Shown: positions 7,673-15,896, counted from the first letter of the stretch. The stretch: 64,000 nt of DNA from Eubacteriales bacterium (GCA_030527665.1 JAUNAK010000001.1:1-64000), one strand, 5' to 3'. Notes: generated by a model not told the origin, from the sequence alone. Numbers and translations are program-made.

Positions 7673-8890
7673 TCAGAAATCCACAGCAGTGTCGTAGTAG
7701 CAGCATTTCAGCAACTTCTCCATCTCCTCCTGGCTTGGCTGACGCGGATTGGAGCCTGTGCAGGCATCGGCAATTGCATTTTTAGCGATCTCCGGCAGTC
7801 TCTCAAGGAATACTTCCTCCGGAACAAAGCCCTGCTCGGTCGGATAACTGTCTGCACCATAGTTTTTGATGCAGTGCGGAATGTTCAGATCATCGTTCAT
7901 ACCGCGCAGATAAGCAATGAGTGCTGCGATCTTTTCCTCCTGGGTCTCACCGGCCAGTCCCAGCTGATCGGCAATATATGCATAACGCTTAGCAGCTCTT
8001 TCATCCTTTGCATTGAATGCAATAACCTTCGGCAGATACATGGCGTTGGCAGCACCATGGATAATATGTGCACCGTAATCTGCAAAGATCGCACCGGTCT
8101 TGTGTGCCATGGAATGAACGATACCAAGCAGACCGCTAGAGAATGCAATTCCGGCCAGACACTGTGCATTGTGCATAGCATCACGGGCAGCCATATCGCC
8201 ATTGTAGGAAGCAACCAGTGTTTCCTTGATTTCTTTCATGGAATACAGAGCCGGTGCATCTGTGAAATCAGAAGCAACGGTAGAAACATAAGCCTCGATC
8301 GCATGAGTGATCGCATCCATACCGGTATGTGCAACCAGCTTCTTCGGCATAGTCTCTGCCAGTTCCGGATCTACGATAGCAACATCCGGTGTGATCTGAA
8401 AATCTGCGATCGGATATTTGATACCATTATCATAGTCAGTAATGATAGAGAATGCGGTAACCTCTGTTGCTGTACCGGAAGTAGAGGAAACAGCACAGAA
8501 TCTTGCTTTGCGGCGAAGCTCCGGAATTCCGAAGACTTTGCACATATCTTCAAAGGTACAATCCGGATACTCATATTTGATCCACATTGCCTTGGCAGCA
8601 TCGATCGGGGAACCGCCGCCGATTGCAACGATCCAGTCCGGCTCAAACTCCAGCATCTTCTGCGCACCGTTCATTACAGTCGTAACAGACGGATCAGACT
8701 CAATACCATCGATGATCATAACTTTCATTCCTGCTTCTTCCAGATAGCCGACTGCCTTATCCAGAAAACCAAAGCGCTTCATAGAACCGCCGCCCACACA
8801 GATGACAGCTTTCTTTCCCTGCAGTGTTTTAAGAGCTTCCAATGCTCCCTTGCCATGATAGAGATCTCTCGGGTTTGTAAATCTTTGCAT
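7673..8890 (-). CDS. Iron-containing alcohol dehydrogenase
   Basis: The 405-aa product is a group III Fe-dependent NAD(P)H alcohol dehydrogenase. The coenzyme motif is VAIGGGSPIDAAKAMW and metal-ligand histidines are in HTGMDAITHAIEAY, GIVHSMAHKTGA and GAHIIHGAANA. Such enzymes reduce aldehydes to ethanol or butanol, or act on diols, and help re-oxidise NADH in fermentation. AGGAGG lies 7 bases before the ATG. The gene is monocistronic, with a consensus promoter 120-150 bases upstream, a Rex-like site at the transcription start, and a terminator downstream, all in line with redox control. Confidence 0.9.
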   Translation of the reverse strand: MQRFTNPRDLYHGKGALEALKTLQGKKAVICVGGGSMKRFGFLDKAVGYLEEAGMKVMIIDGIESDPSVTTVMNGAQKMLEFEPDWIVAIGGGSPIDAAKAMWIKYEYPDCTFEDMCKVFGIPELRRKARFCAVSSTSGTATEVTAFSIITDYDNGIKYPIADFQITPDVAIVDPELAETMPKKLVAHTGMDAITHAIEAYVSTVASDFTDAPALYSMKEIKETLVASYNGDMAARDAMHNAQCLAGIAFSSGLLGIVHSMAHKTGAIFADYGAHIIHGAANAMYLPKVIAFNAKDERAAKRYAYIADQLGLAGETQEEKIAALIAYLRGMNDDLNIPHCIKNYGADSYPTEQGFVPEEVFLERLPEIAKNAIADACTGSNPRQPSQEEMEKLLKCCYYDTAVDF

Positions 8891-8985
8891 ATTGATGCCT
8901 CCTGTTTCACTTACTTTTATTCCTCAAACCACTTGGGCTTCCTCTAACAGCATCGAATATGACAAGCTTCGGATCGCCCATGTGT

Positions 8986-9003
8986 TTGATATTTATTTAA
9001 CAA
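8986..9003 (-). promoter_or_regulatory. Candidate Rex operator at the alcohol dehydrogenase promoter
   Basis: The plus strand reads TTGATATTTATTTAACAA. Against the clostridial Rex consensus TTGTTAA-n4-TTAACAA it matches 7 of 7 positions in one half-site and 5 of 7 in the other. It covers roughly +4 to +21, a repressing position. Confidence 0.55.
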
Positions 9004-9013
9004 TTTCATGGAT

Positions 9014-9042
9014 ATTGTATCTCCATCACACGTTATTGTCAA
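9014..9042 (-). promoter_or_regulatory. Promoter of the iron alcohol dehydrogenase
   Basis: TTGACA (9037-9042), a 17-base spacer and TACAAT (9014-9019) lie on the minus strand, about 115 bases before the start codon. Confidence 0.8.
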
Positions 9043-9133
9043 TTCTTTAACGAGCTTTTATTGTTCTAATTCCAATACATACAACCCTTGGGAACAGGCC
9101 TCTTTTTGCTTTAAACCGAGAAACATCACAATT

Positions 9134-9197
9134 TACGGCGGTGATCCTGCAATTGCTCACCACTTGCAGACGTGGGAGTCTTATCGACTGAGATAAA
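9134..9197 (-). repeat. Dispersed palindromic repeat, truncated copy B
   Basis: On the minus strand it reads TTTATCTCAGTCGATAAG, then CTCCCACGTCTGCAAGTGG and TGAGCAATTGCAGGATCA, matching the first ~62 bases of copies A and C. The second half of the element is absent. It directly abuts the T-run of the NlpC/P60 terminator. Confidence 0.7.
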
Positions 9198-9246
9198 AAG
9201 AACTGCTGCACCGGATCTCTCCGATACAGCAGTTCCTGCTTTGTTC
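9194..9246 (-). terminator. Terminator of the NlpC/P60 gene
   Basis: The stem GAACTGCTG/CAGCAGTTC with an inner CCGG pairing is followed by five T on the minus strand, 40 bases after the stop codon. Confidence 0.85.
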
Positions 9247-9285
9247 TATTCGTATATTACTCTCGAAGCACTATATTCCGTGCGA

Positions 9286-10656
9286 TCAATACTCTCCTGT
9301 GCTTTCTGCGCCACCGTCTGCGCTAACCCCTGCGTCTGTGCTGACTGTTCCATCTGCACTTCCGGACTGATCAGTACTTCCGGCATCCTCTGTACTTCCG
9401 GATTCTTCCGGTAAAAATCTGCGGACGGAAAGAATCGTATCATAATCAGCCGGTGTATACACAATTCCCTGTGTTTCATCCGCTGCATTGATGATCTGAC
9501 CGTTGCCGGCATAAATGCCTACATGTCCGTCATAAACAACAACATCACCGGTCTGAATATCATTATAGGAAACTTCCGTTCCCTCTGTCTCCATTGTATA
9601 AGATGTACGGGATGTGGAAATACCAAAGTTTGCATAAACCTGCTGTACAAATCCGGAGCAGTCAATACCATCCGTCAGACTGTTTCCGCCGTAAACATAC
9701 GGATTGCCGAGGAACTGTGCCGCATAATCAACCAGGGCCTGTCCGGTGGCAGTAGCCGTGCTTCCGGTAAAATCATATGCCTGGCGTACTACCTGCTGTG
9801 CAGTCGCAACATCGGTACCTGTCTGCTGTGCGAGTTCTTCAGCCGCCTGATAGATCTGCTGCTGTTCCGTTGTGCTGAGATCCTCAAAATTGTATGGAGA
9901 ATCCACACCGGCTACATATTCCGCATCCGGCTGGTATGTATAATCATCCGTTGCAGCCATCTGCAGAGCAACCATCTGACTGATGGATTCGTTCTGTTCA
10001 TTTATGATCGCACGATACTCTGCCGCTTTTGCATACGCATCTGCGACCTTTGCATCATAATCCGTATACTGTTCCTTTGCCTGTGCCAGGAGACCTTCCA
10101 GTCTCTGCTGACCTTCCATCAGACTGTTTTTCTTCTTCTCCAGTTCTGCCTTCTGTCTCTGCTGCTGTGCCTGCAGAGTTGCTACCTTTTCACAGGCATC
10201 CGCATACGACTGGAGCATACTGCGGTCATAATCATAGATCTTCTGTGTATATTCATCATTATTCAGCCAGGAAGCAATATCCCCGTCATTCAGGAAGATC
10301 TGAATCCATCCGGCATCTCCGCCGCGCTCATAGATATACTGAATACGGGCCTTCATGGCCTCCTGCTGTGTCTCTTTCTCTCCTTCTGCAACGGTCAGGT
10401 CTGCCGCCGTCTGTTCCATCTCAGCCGCAAGCGTCTCCAGACGTGCATTGATGGTATCTACTTCTGCAATAGTCTTTACCAGATCTGCCTCCAGAGAATC
10501 GATCTCACTCAGCAGGTTCTGTTTCTTTGTCTCCAGTTCACTGATCGAAGCAGAAATAGCAGCCTGATCAGCGGTTTCCTCTGCATATACCGGGGCAACG
10601 GAGGCAAGTGACATAACGATAGCTAATCCAAGTACAAGTAAACTTCTTCTCTTCAT
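9286..10656 (-). CDS. Secreted NlpC/P60 peptidoglycan hydrolase with coiled-coil domain
   Basis: The 456-aa product has a Sec signal peptide (MKRRSLLVLGLAIVMSLASV, cleavage near VYA-EE), then a long heptad-rich Gln/Glu/Ala coiled coil (about residues 30-230) of the PcsB/CwlO type, a linker, and an NlpC/P60 domain (about 305-415). The catalytic cysteine is C333 in DCSGFV and the histidine is H378 in GHVGIY; both are present. The last ~40 residues are a Ser/Gly/Asp/Thr-rich low-complexity tail. The family cleaves D-Glu to diamino-acid bonds in stem peptides during growth and division. The gene stands alone between two terminated units. Confidence 0.9.
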   Translation of the reverse strand: MKRRSLLVLGLAIVMSLASVAPVYAEETADQAAISASISELETKKQNLLSEIDSLEADLVKTIAEVDTINARLETLAAEMEQTAADLTVAEGEKETQQEAMKARIQYIYERGGDAGWIQIFLNDGDIASWLNNDEYTQKIYDYDRSMLQSYADACEKVATLQAQQQRQKAELEKKKNSLMEGQQRLEGLLAQAKEQYTDYDAKVADAYAKAAEYRAIINEQNESISQMVALQMAATDDYTYQPDAEYVAGVDSPYNFEDLSTTEQQQIYQAAEELAQQTGTDVATAQQVVRQAYDFTGSTATATGQALVDYAAQFLGNPYVYGGNSLTDGIDCSGFVQQVYANFGISTSRTSYTMETEGTEVSYNDIQTGDVVVYDGHVGIYAGNGQIINAADETQGIVYTPADYDTILSVRRFLPEESGSTEDAGSTDQSGSADGTVSTDAGVSADGGAESTGEY

Positions 10657-10833
10657 GCATTATCCTTTTTCTTTATTTTTATAAATGTTTATGTAAAATA
10701 TCGTCTTTATATATGAAAATAATCTTTCAATCATTTTACATACTATCACACTTCAAATACCCGTACAAGGAAAAACGCCCCACATATTGTTAAGTTTTTG
10801 TTGCAAAACGCTATATCTTTTTCACATTTCCGT

Positions 10834-11379
10834 TCATTCATTCCTGATCAGAAGCAGGATCATATCTGCCGTTTCGGCAATTCCCGTCCCGGAATCCATT
10901 GCACATTTCTGCAGATACCGATGGGCTTCCGGCTCTGTCATATGGTTTCGTTCCATCAGAACGGCCTTTGCCCGGTTGATCAATTCCTGTTCTTCTGCGC
11001 TTCGTTTCGGCGGTTTTCTGCTTTTTTTTCGCTCGCTTGTGACGATCAGCGCCGAGACCTTCTGCAAAAGGCTGTCCACCTTCAACGGAATCGGTAAGAA
11101 AACAACATTATCGGGCAATTCTTCTCCCACACGCTGGGGAGAAGTTATCAAAAGCAGGAGCGAGCCCTGTGGAAGCATTTCCGAAAGTTCCCGATAGGCA
11201 ACATCCTTCAACCGATATCCGCAGATGATCAGACTTTCTTCCCCATCACCGGAAGCAAGTTCCAATGCACGCGCACCGGTCGTTCCGATTCCCAGAACCG
11301 AAAACCCGTTGCGAACAAGGACCGAACGGATCCTTTTGGCGTCTTCCAATTTCGAATACGCAACTATTATTTTTCGCAA
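10834..11379 (-). CDS. ANTAR-domain response regulator (NitR-like)
   Basis: The 181-aa product has a degenerate receiver-like N-terminal half and a C-terminal ANTAR RNA-binding domain (about residues 118-175; AEEQELINRAKAVLMERN followed by MTEPEAHRYLQKCAMDSG). ANTAR proteins bind two-hairpin RNA and cause antitermination. It follows the glutamine synthetase gene by 10 bases, with its GAGG site overlapping that stop, and uses a TTG start. The same glnA-ANTAR order is known from solvent-forming clostridia (nitR). Only one acidic residue cluster is obvious in the receiver part, so phosphorylation is doubtful. Confidence 0.8.
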   Translation of the reverse strand: MRKIIVAYSKLEDAKRIRSVLVRNGFSVLGIGTTGARALELASGDGEESLIICGYRLKDVAYRELSEMLPQGSLLLLITSPQRVGEELPDNVVFLPIPLKVDSLLQKVSALIVTSERKKSRKPPKRSAEEQELINRAKAVLMERNHMTEPEAHRYLQKCAMDSGTGIAETADMILLLIRNE

Positions 11380-11389
11380 CGTTATTACC

Positions 11390-12688
11390 TCAATACTTAC
11401 CTAAATATTTCTTAAGCTCCCAGTTTGTAACAACTGCATTGAACTCTTTCCACTCTGCCTCTTTCTGCTTCATCAATTCTTCATAAATATAATCGCCCAA
11501 GACTCTTCGAATCATCGGATCCGAGCTGCAGCATTCCCATGCTTCTCCCATATTGGCCGGCAGGGTATCTGCATCGCCCATATTTTCCTCGGGAAGTACC
11601 ATCTGCTTGCGGATACCGTCCATTCCGGCTTCCAGAATGACTGCAAATGCCAGATAGGGATTGCACACACCATCCGGACTTCTGTATTCGATCCTTGTGG
11701 CATCTCCCTTTCTGTGCGGTACATTGACCACTGCACTTCGATCGGATATTCTTCCGGACCAGGAAACACTTGTTGGTGCATTAAATCCGGTGATCAGACG
11801 CTTATAGGAGTTCACCAGCGGATTGGTGATCAGTGTAATGGCCTTGCTGTGTGCCAGAAGTCCGGCCATAAACTGTCTGCCCAGCTCCGAAACCATGCCT
11901 TCCCCGTCCATATCCCAGAACAGATTTTTGCCGAGCAGATCCCGACAGAAAATATTCACATGCATACCGGAACCGTTGACGCCTTCCTTCGGCTTCGGCA
12001 TAAAGGTGGCATACAGGCCATACTTCTTGGCAATCGTCTTGGCTGCCATCTTGAAGGTGATCACCGCATCGGCAACACGATCAGCCCGATCCTCCGCAAA
12101 GTCGATCTGATGCTGTGCCGGCGAGATCTCATGATGGGAACCGGTGATCTCAAAGCCCATCTCTTCCAGAGAAAGAATGATATCACGGCGTACATTTTCC
12201 GCCAGATCCAGCGGAGCTACATCGTAATAGCCGGCAACCTCATGCGTCTGCGTTGTCGGATGTCCGTCATCATCGATATGAAAAAGGAAAAACTCCAGCT
12301 CCGGACGGATCTCAAAAACCAATCCCATTGCCTTCGCCTCATCCAGTACCCGTTTCAGCACCTGGCGGCTGTCTCCTTCAAAGGGATTTCCCTCCTCATC
12401 CCGAAGATCACAGTACATACGTGCTACTTTTCCCGTCTGCGGTCTCCAGGGATAGATCGTAAAGGTATCTCTGTCAGGATAGAGATACATCTCATCCGGC
12501 ACATCCTGATAACCTTCGATCTGCGAAGGACAGAACACGCATCGATTGTCCAGAGCCTTCTCCAGCTGTGTCACCGTGATTGCCAGATTTTTTGGTATGC
12601 CGAACATATCACAGAACTGAAGACGAATGAATTTTACATCCTCTTCCTCCACCATACGATAAATATCTTCCTTGGAATATCTTCCCAT
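11390..12688 (-). CDS. Glutamine synthetase-family protein with altered active-site residues
   Basis: The 432-aa product aligns end to end with type I-alpha glutamine synthetase: an N-terminal beta-grasp region (DVKFIRLQFCDMFG), ELEFFLFH, GSHHEISPAQHQ, GVNGSGMHVN and RIEYRSPDGVCNPYLAFAVI. Three positions that are nearly invariant in true GlnA differ. The FDGSS loop is FCPSQ, replacing the ammonium-site Asp with C53; the metal-ligand Glu of QHE is Q194; and the Arg of the IRIP motif is N322. I read these by comparison with remembered GlnA sequences. It may be a paralogue with another substrate or a regulatory role, co-transcribed with the ANTAR regulator. The fold assignment is firm; the activity is not. 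Confidence 0.8.
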   Translation of the reverse strand: MGRYSKEDIYRMVEEEDVKFIRLQFCDMFGIPKNLAITVTQLEKALDNRCVFCPSQIEGYQDVPDEMYLYPDRDTFTIYPWRPQTGKVARMYCDLRDEEGNPFEGDSRQVLKRVLDEAKAMGLVFEIRPELEFFLFHIDDDGHPTTQTHEVAGYYDVAPLDLAENVRRDIILSLEEMGFEITGSHHEISPAQHQIDFAEDRADRVADAVITFKMAAKTIAKKYGLYATFMPKPKEGVNGSGMHVNIFCRDLLGKNLFWDMDGEGMVSELGRQFMAGLLAHSKAITLITNPLVNSYKRLITGFNAPTSVSWSGRISDRSAVVNVPHRKGDATRIEYRSPDGVCNPYLAFAVILEAGMDGIRKQMVLPEENMGDADTLPANMGEAWECCSSDPMIRRVLGDYIYEELMKQKEAEWKEFNAVVTNWELKKYLGKY

Positions 12689-12898
12689 AGAACCTGCTTT
12701 CTACCGGTCTTCCGGTTTTTTCTGATTTATTATCGCGTATACAGTCCGTACCTGCACCGGCTTTCCCCTGCCTGTTCCCGGTTCGGTCGATCCATGCTGT
12801 ACAGCTGTCCGTAAAAAATGCCATATAGTTTTATTTTACTGATCTCCCCGATAATTGAAAATACCGAAATCTAAGTAATCTGCTGCAGTAATCTATGC

Positions 12899-12927
12899 TT
12901 GAACTCTCCGCCATTCTCTGCTAAAAT
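12899..12927 (+). promoter_or_regulatory. Promoter of the tRNA-Ser gene
   Basis: TTGAAC (12899-12904), a 17-base spacer and TAAAAT (12922-12927) lie 19 bases before the mature tRNA. Confidence 0.75.
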
Positions 12928-12946
12928 ATAATGCTGTAACAGATAT

Positions 12947-13034
12947 GGAGATGTACTCAAGAGGCCGAAGAGGTCGCACTCGAAATGCGATAGGTCGGGT
13001 AACCGGCGCAAGGGTTCAACTCCCTTCATCTCCG
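12947..13034 (+). tRNA. tRNA-Ser (anticodon CGA)
   Basis: An 88-nt cloverleaf with a long variable arm. The acceptor stem GGAGATG pairs with CATCTCC, followed by discriminator G. The anticodon loop is CTCGAAA between CGCA and TGCG, giving CGA for UCG codons. The T-arm contains GGTTCAACTCC. CCA is not encoded. Confidence 0.95.
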
Positions 13035-13036
13035 TT

Positions 13037-13074
13037 AAAAAAACAGCCATCCTCAAATGAGGATGGCTGTTTTT
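13037..13074. terminator. Bidirectional terminator after tRNA-Ser and barstar
   Basis: A perfect stem with arms AAACAGCCATCCTC and GAGGATGGCTGTTT around AAAT, flanked by A- and T-runs. It can stop the tRNA transcript and the convergent barnase-barstar transcript. Bases 12689-12898 hold only the GS upstream region, with no clear promoter. Confidence 0.9.
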
Positions 13075-13193
13075 CATTTCCCAAAAATTCCAGTTATGTC
13101 AAATCCATTTTCATGCATATTTTTTATGTGCAAAGCTTCCCATACATCCCCCGGATATCCAGCCTTGCTCACCGATTGTTCAGCAGAAAAAAT

Positions 13194-13466
13194 CTACACC
13201 TTCCAGGCAAACACACACAGATGCGGGTTTTCTTTCTCGGCATCCCGAAATACCTTCCGAATGCTTTTCAGATAGCGTTCATTTTCGCCCCCGTCTGCCG
13301 GGCAGATCAGGCCAACAGCCAGATCGTCCACTACATCCGTCAGACAGTCATACAGCGCATCCAGATTCTTTCCGTAATATTCCGGAAGTTCCAGTTCCTT
13401 CTGCAGATAGGTATGCATATCCTTTCTCGTCTCTTTTCCACACAGATCCAGAATAATTTTTTTCAT
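13194..13466 (-). CDS. Barstar-family ribonuclease inhibitor
   Basis: The 90-aa product matches barstar closely in its core: LQKELELPEYYGKNLDALYD. It keeps both acidic residues (D36 and D40, equivalent to D35 and D39 of Bacillus barstar) that plug the barnase active site. There is no signal peptide, so it stays in the cytoplasm to protect the cell from premature RNase activity. GGAGGATGT precedes the ATG. It is the second gene of a pair, 37 bases after the barnase stop codon, the expected immunity arrangement. Confidence 0.93.
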   Translation of the reverse strand: MKKIILDLCGKETRKDMHTYLQKELELPEYYGKNLDALYDCLTDVVDDLAVGLICPADGGENERYLKSIRKVFRDAEKENPHLCVFAWKV

Positions 13467-13503
13467 ACATCCTCCTTTTCCGATTCACACATCTTCTGCA
13501 GCA

Positions 13504-14304
13504 TCAATACAGCTGTTCAAAGGTCTTGTAATGATCCTCCGTGTAGAAAACCAGTCCGTCATCCGAGTAAATAATACGCTTTGCTCCGCGGTATCCGCCG
13601 TCGTAATCAATGTCACATTCATAATAGGTGCGGTCATCGTCCTCCGGAAGCAGGCCTTCGTAATTGCCGAAGCGGCTGCCGCCGATACTCTTGCCCGGTG
13701 CCACCTCCCAGAGATTGCCCTCCCGGCTGTCCCAGCCAAGTTTCTCCGCCTTCCGCTTCGAAATAAAATTACCGGGAAGATGTCCGAATTCATGAATGTA
13801 CAAAGCCACCTCATCCTTGGATGTATAGGAACCATCCTCTACAACCGAAAGCTCCGCCTCCGTCTGCATCTCTGCTTCAGCAGTCGAATCCTGAGAAGAT
13901 GCATCCTGTGTCTCTGTCCCCTGTGCCCCTGCATCCGATGTTTCAGCATCCTGCAAAGCCTCACTGCTGTCCTGTGATTCGCCAGTCTCGGAAGCAAAAT
14001 TTCTTTCCGTGGCTTCCGCGTTTGCCGACTCCGCATCTGCTTCCTGCCATTCCTGTTCATCTGAAGATGCTTCTGCATACTGCCCATCTGCTTGTTCAGC
14101 TTCCGTTGTCGAATCCTGTGATACCGCGCCTTGCGCTGCGGCGTCCTGTGCATCCTCCTTCGACACAATACTGATCGATACGGACTGCTCATCGCCTGCG
14201 GACAGTTGTGCATTTTCCGAACTTCCACAGCCGGTCATCACACTTACCATCAGCATTAAAACTGCAAGCACAAGCGCCGATACTCTTTTCCAGCTCTTTG
14301 TCAT
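13504..14304 (-). CDS. Lipoprotein barnase-type ribonuclease with long acidic linker
   Basis: The 266-aa product has a lipoprotein signal (lipobox SVMTGC, lipidated C26), then ~130 residues very rich in Ala, Ser, Gln, Glu, Asp and Thr with no fold visible, then a barnase domain (about 160-266). That domain has LPGNFISKRKAEKLGW, VAPGKSIGG and a DHYKTF ending. The catalytic set of barnase is conserved: E229 (general base), R243 and H258 (general acid). Bacillus barnase is freely secreted, so a membrane-tethered form on a long flexible stalk is unusual. The ATG at 14304 is preceded by AGAGG; a 29-codon upstream extension is rejected because it would bury the signal peptide. Confidence 0.9.
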   Translation of the reverse strand: MTKSWKRVSALVLAVLMLMVSVMTGCGSSENAQLSAGDEQSVSISIVSKEDAQDAAAQGAVSQDSTTEAEQADGQYAEASSDEQEWQEADAESANAEATERNFASETGESQDSSEALQDAETSDAGAQGTETQDASSQDSTAEAEMQTEAELSVVEDGSYTSKDEVALYIHEFGHLPGNFISKRKAEKLGWDSREGNLWEVAPGKSIGGSRFGNYEGLLPEDDDRTYYECDIDYDGGYRGAKRIIYSDDGLVFYTEDHYKTFEQLY

Positions 14305-14355
14305 ATACTTACCTCTCATTTCCAAAACTGCCTCCATGGGCGAAACTTCAGCTAC

Positions 14356-14384
14356 ATTGTAGCACGGCTGCGGATGCTGTACAA
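14356..14384 (-). promoter_or_regulatory. Promoter of the barnase-barstar pair, -35 inside a TIR element
   Basis: The extended -10 TGCTACAAT has its TACAAT at 14356-14361. Seventeen bases upstream is TTGTAC (14379-14384), which lies in the terminal inverted repeat of the element at 14366-14490. Confidence 0.55.
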
Positions 14385-14490
14385 ATACCATAAGCAGGTG
14401 TTCTGAGGCCGCCGGAGGCCGATATATCAGTCGACATTTCGACTGATATATCGAGCGTGCCTGCGTTGGTATTGTACAGTATTCGCAGCC
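14366..14490. repeat. Terminal-inverted-repeat element E1 (125 bp)
   Basis: The left end GGCTGCGGATGCTGTACAAA and the reverse complement of the right end GGCTGCGAATACTGTACAAT match, and both continue through TACCA and GCAGG. The inner left arm TCTGAGGCCGCCGG and inner right arm CGTGCCTGCG are shared with E2 at 58856-59122. The interior holds a perfect 14-bp inverted repeat (14421-14452) and is unrelated to the E2 interior. It encodes no protein. Bases 14491-14617 contain two more small hairpins and no gene. Confidence 0.75.
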
Positions 14491-14617
14491 GTCTCACTGC
14501 CTGCAGAAGTTTCGTCCACACATCAAACTATGAGAAACACGCTTTGCGAGTTTCTCAAGTTGTCGCGGCGCTCCTCGAATGCTCGTGCAAGCACGGCATT
14601 CTCATCGCTGCTACGCG

Positions 14618-14648
14618 CAAAAAAGGACCGCCGCTTGTGCGGCAGTCC
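14618..14648 (-). terminator. Terminator of the sugar-binding protein gene
   Basis: The stem GGACTGCCGC/GCGGCGGTCC around ACAA is followed by six T on the minus strand, 50 bases after the stop codon. Confidence 0.9.
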
Positions 14649-14698
14649 CCTAATCTTCATTTCCTTATTCCTTATTGGAAGTTCCGGCTTTCAGCAAA

Positions 14699-15775
14699 TC
14701 AATATACTGCTGCCCACTCCTCAATGTTGCTCGGCTCGAATTTGAACGGCTGTCCAAGGATGATCTCAGTAGCCTCACCGTTCTTAGCGATGGTGTAGTT
14801 GCCAAGCGGAGTCTCGAATGTATCACCTTCAGCACCGGTGATTGTTCCGTCTACCAGAGCCATGGATGTGTATGCAGCCAGAGCACCAAGGTCGATCGGG
14901 TTCCACAGGAACATGTACGGGCAGGAATGTGCATCGTCATCGCCGATGTACTCTTTCATCTCAGACGGAAGTCCAAGACCTGTCAGTTTTACAGAAGATC
15001 CAGCATCCTGAAGAACTTTAGCTGCAGCAGCAATACCAACGGTTGTCGGTGCGCAGATAACTTTCAGATCCGGGTATTTCTGAAGCAGAGCGTTTGTCTG
15101 GTCAGTGGATTTCTGCGGCTCGTCATCACCGTAAGCAACCTCAACCAGGTTCAGTTTTGCATATTTCTCATCAGCTGCTGCGATCTGAGCCATAGCCTCG
15201 ATCCATGCATTCTGGTTTGTAGCCTGAGATGTAGCGGAAAGGATCGCATAATCACCTTCGCCGCCTGTCAGATCATAGATAGCATCCATCAGAGCCTGTC
15301 CGATCTCCTGAACACCTGCCTGGTTGCAGAATACTGCACGGTCAGCAGCTGCTACGTCAGAGTCCAGTGTACAAACTTTGATGCCGGCTTTCTCAGCATC
15401 CTGCAGTGCTGCAGACAGAGCGTTTGCATCGTTAGCTGCAACTGCGATAGAATCTACGCCCTGAGAGATCAGGGAGTTGATAACGGTAATCTGTGCCTCA
15501 GCGGTAGCCTGATCCGGGTAGGAAATAACGCATTTTCCGCCTGCTGCTTTTACAGCCTCTTCAAATCCGGAAGCCTCTCTCTCGTTGAACGGGTTACCTG
15601 CACTCTTCGGAACCAGTGCATATGTTTTCTCACCGTCTGCCGGAGCTGCTGCTTCGCTTGTTGCTGCTGCCTCGCTTGCTGCCGGAGCTGCTTCCTCTGC
15701 TTTGGAACCGCAGCCTGCAAATGCGCTTGCAGCCATTGCTACTGTAAGAGCAACACTAATAAACTGTTTTTTCAT
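14699..15775 (-). CDS. CUT2-type sugar-binding lipoprotein (RhaS/LsrB-like)
   Basis: The 358-aa product has a lipobox AFAGCGSK with lipidated C22, an Ala/Glu/Ser-rich tether, then a periplasmic-binding-protein type 1 fold (peripla_BP_4). Sequence style (VPKSAGNPFNEREASGFEEA, QATAEAQITVINSLISQGVD, TLDSDV) resembles the rhamnose and autoinducer-2 binding proteins RhaS and LsrB. The substrate is not proven. It is the last gene of the importer locus, separated from the permeases by a terminator and its own promoter, which lets the binding protein be made in excess. Confidence 0.88.
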   Translation of the reverse strand: MKKQFISVALTVAMAASAFAGCGSKAEEAAPAASEAAATSEAAAPADGEKTYALVPKSAGNPFNEREASGFEEAVKAAGGKCVISYPDQATAEAQITVINSLISQGVDSIAVAANDANALSAALQDAEKAGIKVCTLDSDVAAADRAVFCNQAGVQEIGQALMDAIYDLTGGEGDYAILSATSQATNQNAWIEAMAQIAAADEKYAKLNLVEVAYGDDEPQKSTDQTNALLQKYPDLKVICAPTTVGIAAAAKVLQDAGSSVKLTGLGLPSEMKEYIGDDDAHSCPYMFLWNPIDLGALAAYTSMALVDGTITGAEGDTFETPLGNYTIAKNGEATEIILGQPFKFEPSNIEEWAAVY

Positions 15776-15840
15776 TTTTCTTCCTCCTAATACATTTACG
15801 TTTTTTCGGAATAAATCGTCCAGTCCTTTGACCTATGCAA

Positions 15841-15896
15841 ATTGTATCATCGGGTATTTTTTTTCGAAATGGTAATTTTTTTTGATTAGAGGTATT
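15841..15896 (-). promoter_or_regulatory. Promoter and composite activator site of the sugar-binding protein gene
   Basis: The extended -10 TGATACAAT has TACAAT at 15841-15846, with no good -35. Instead, 25 bases upstream on the plus strand is GGTAATTTTTTTTGATTAGA followed by GGTATT (15871-15896). A very similar block at the same distance is found at the ABC operon promoter. Confidence 0.6.
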
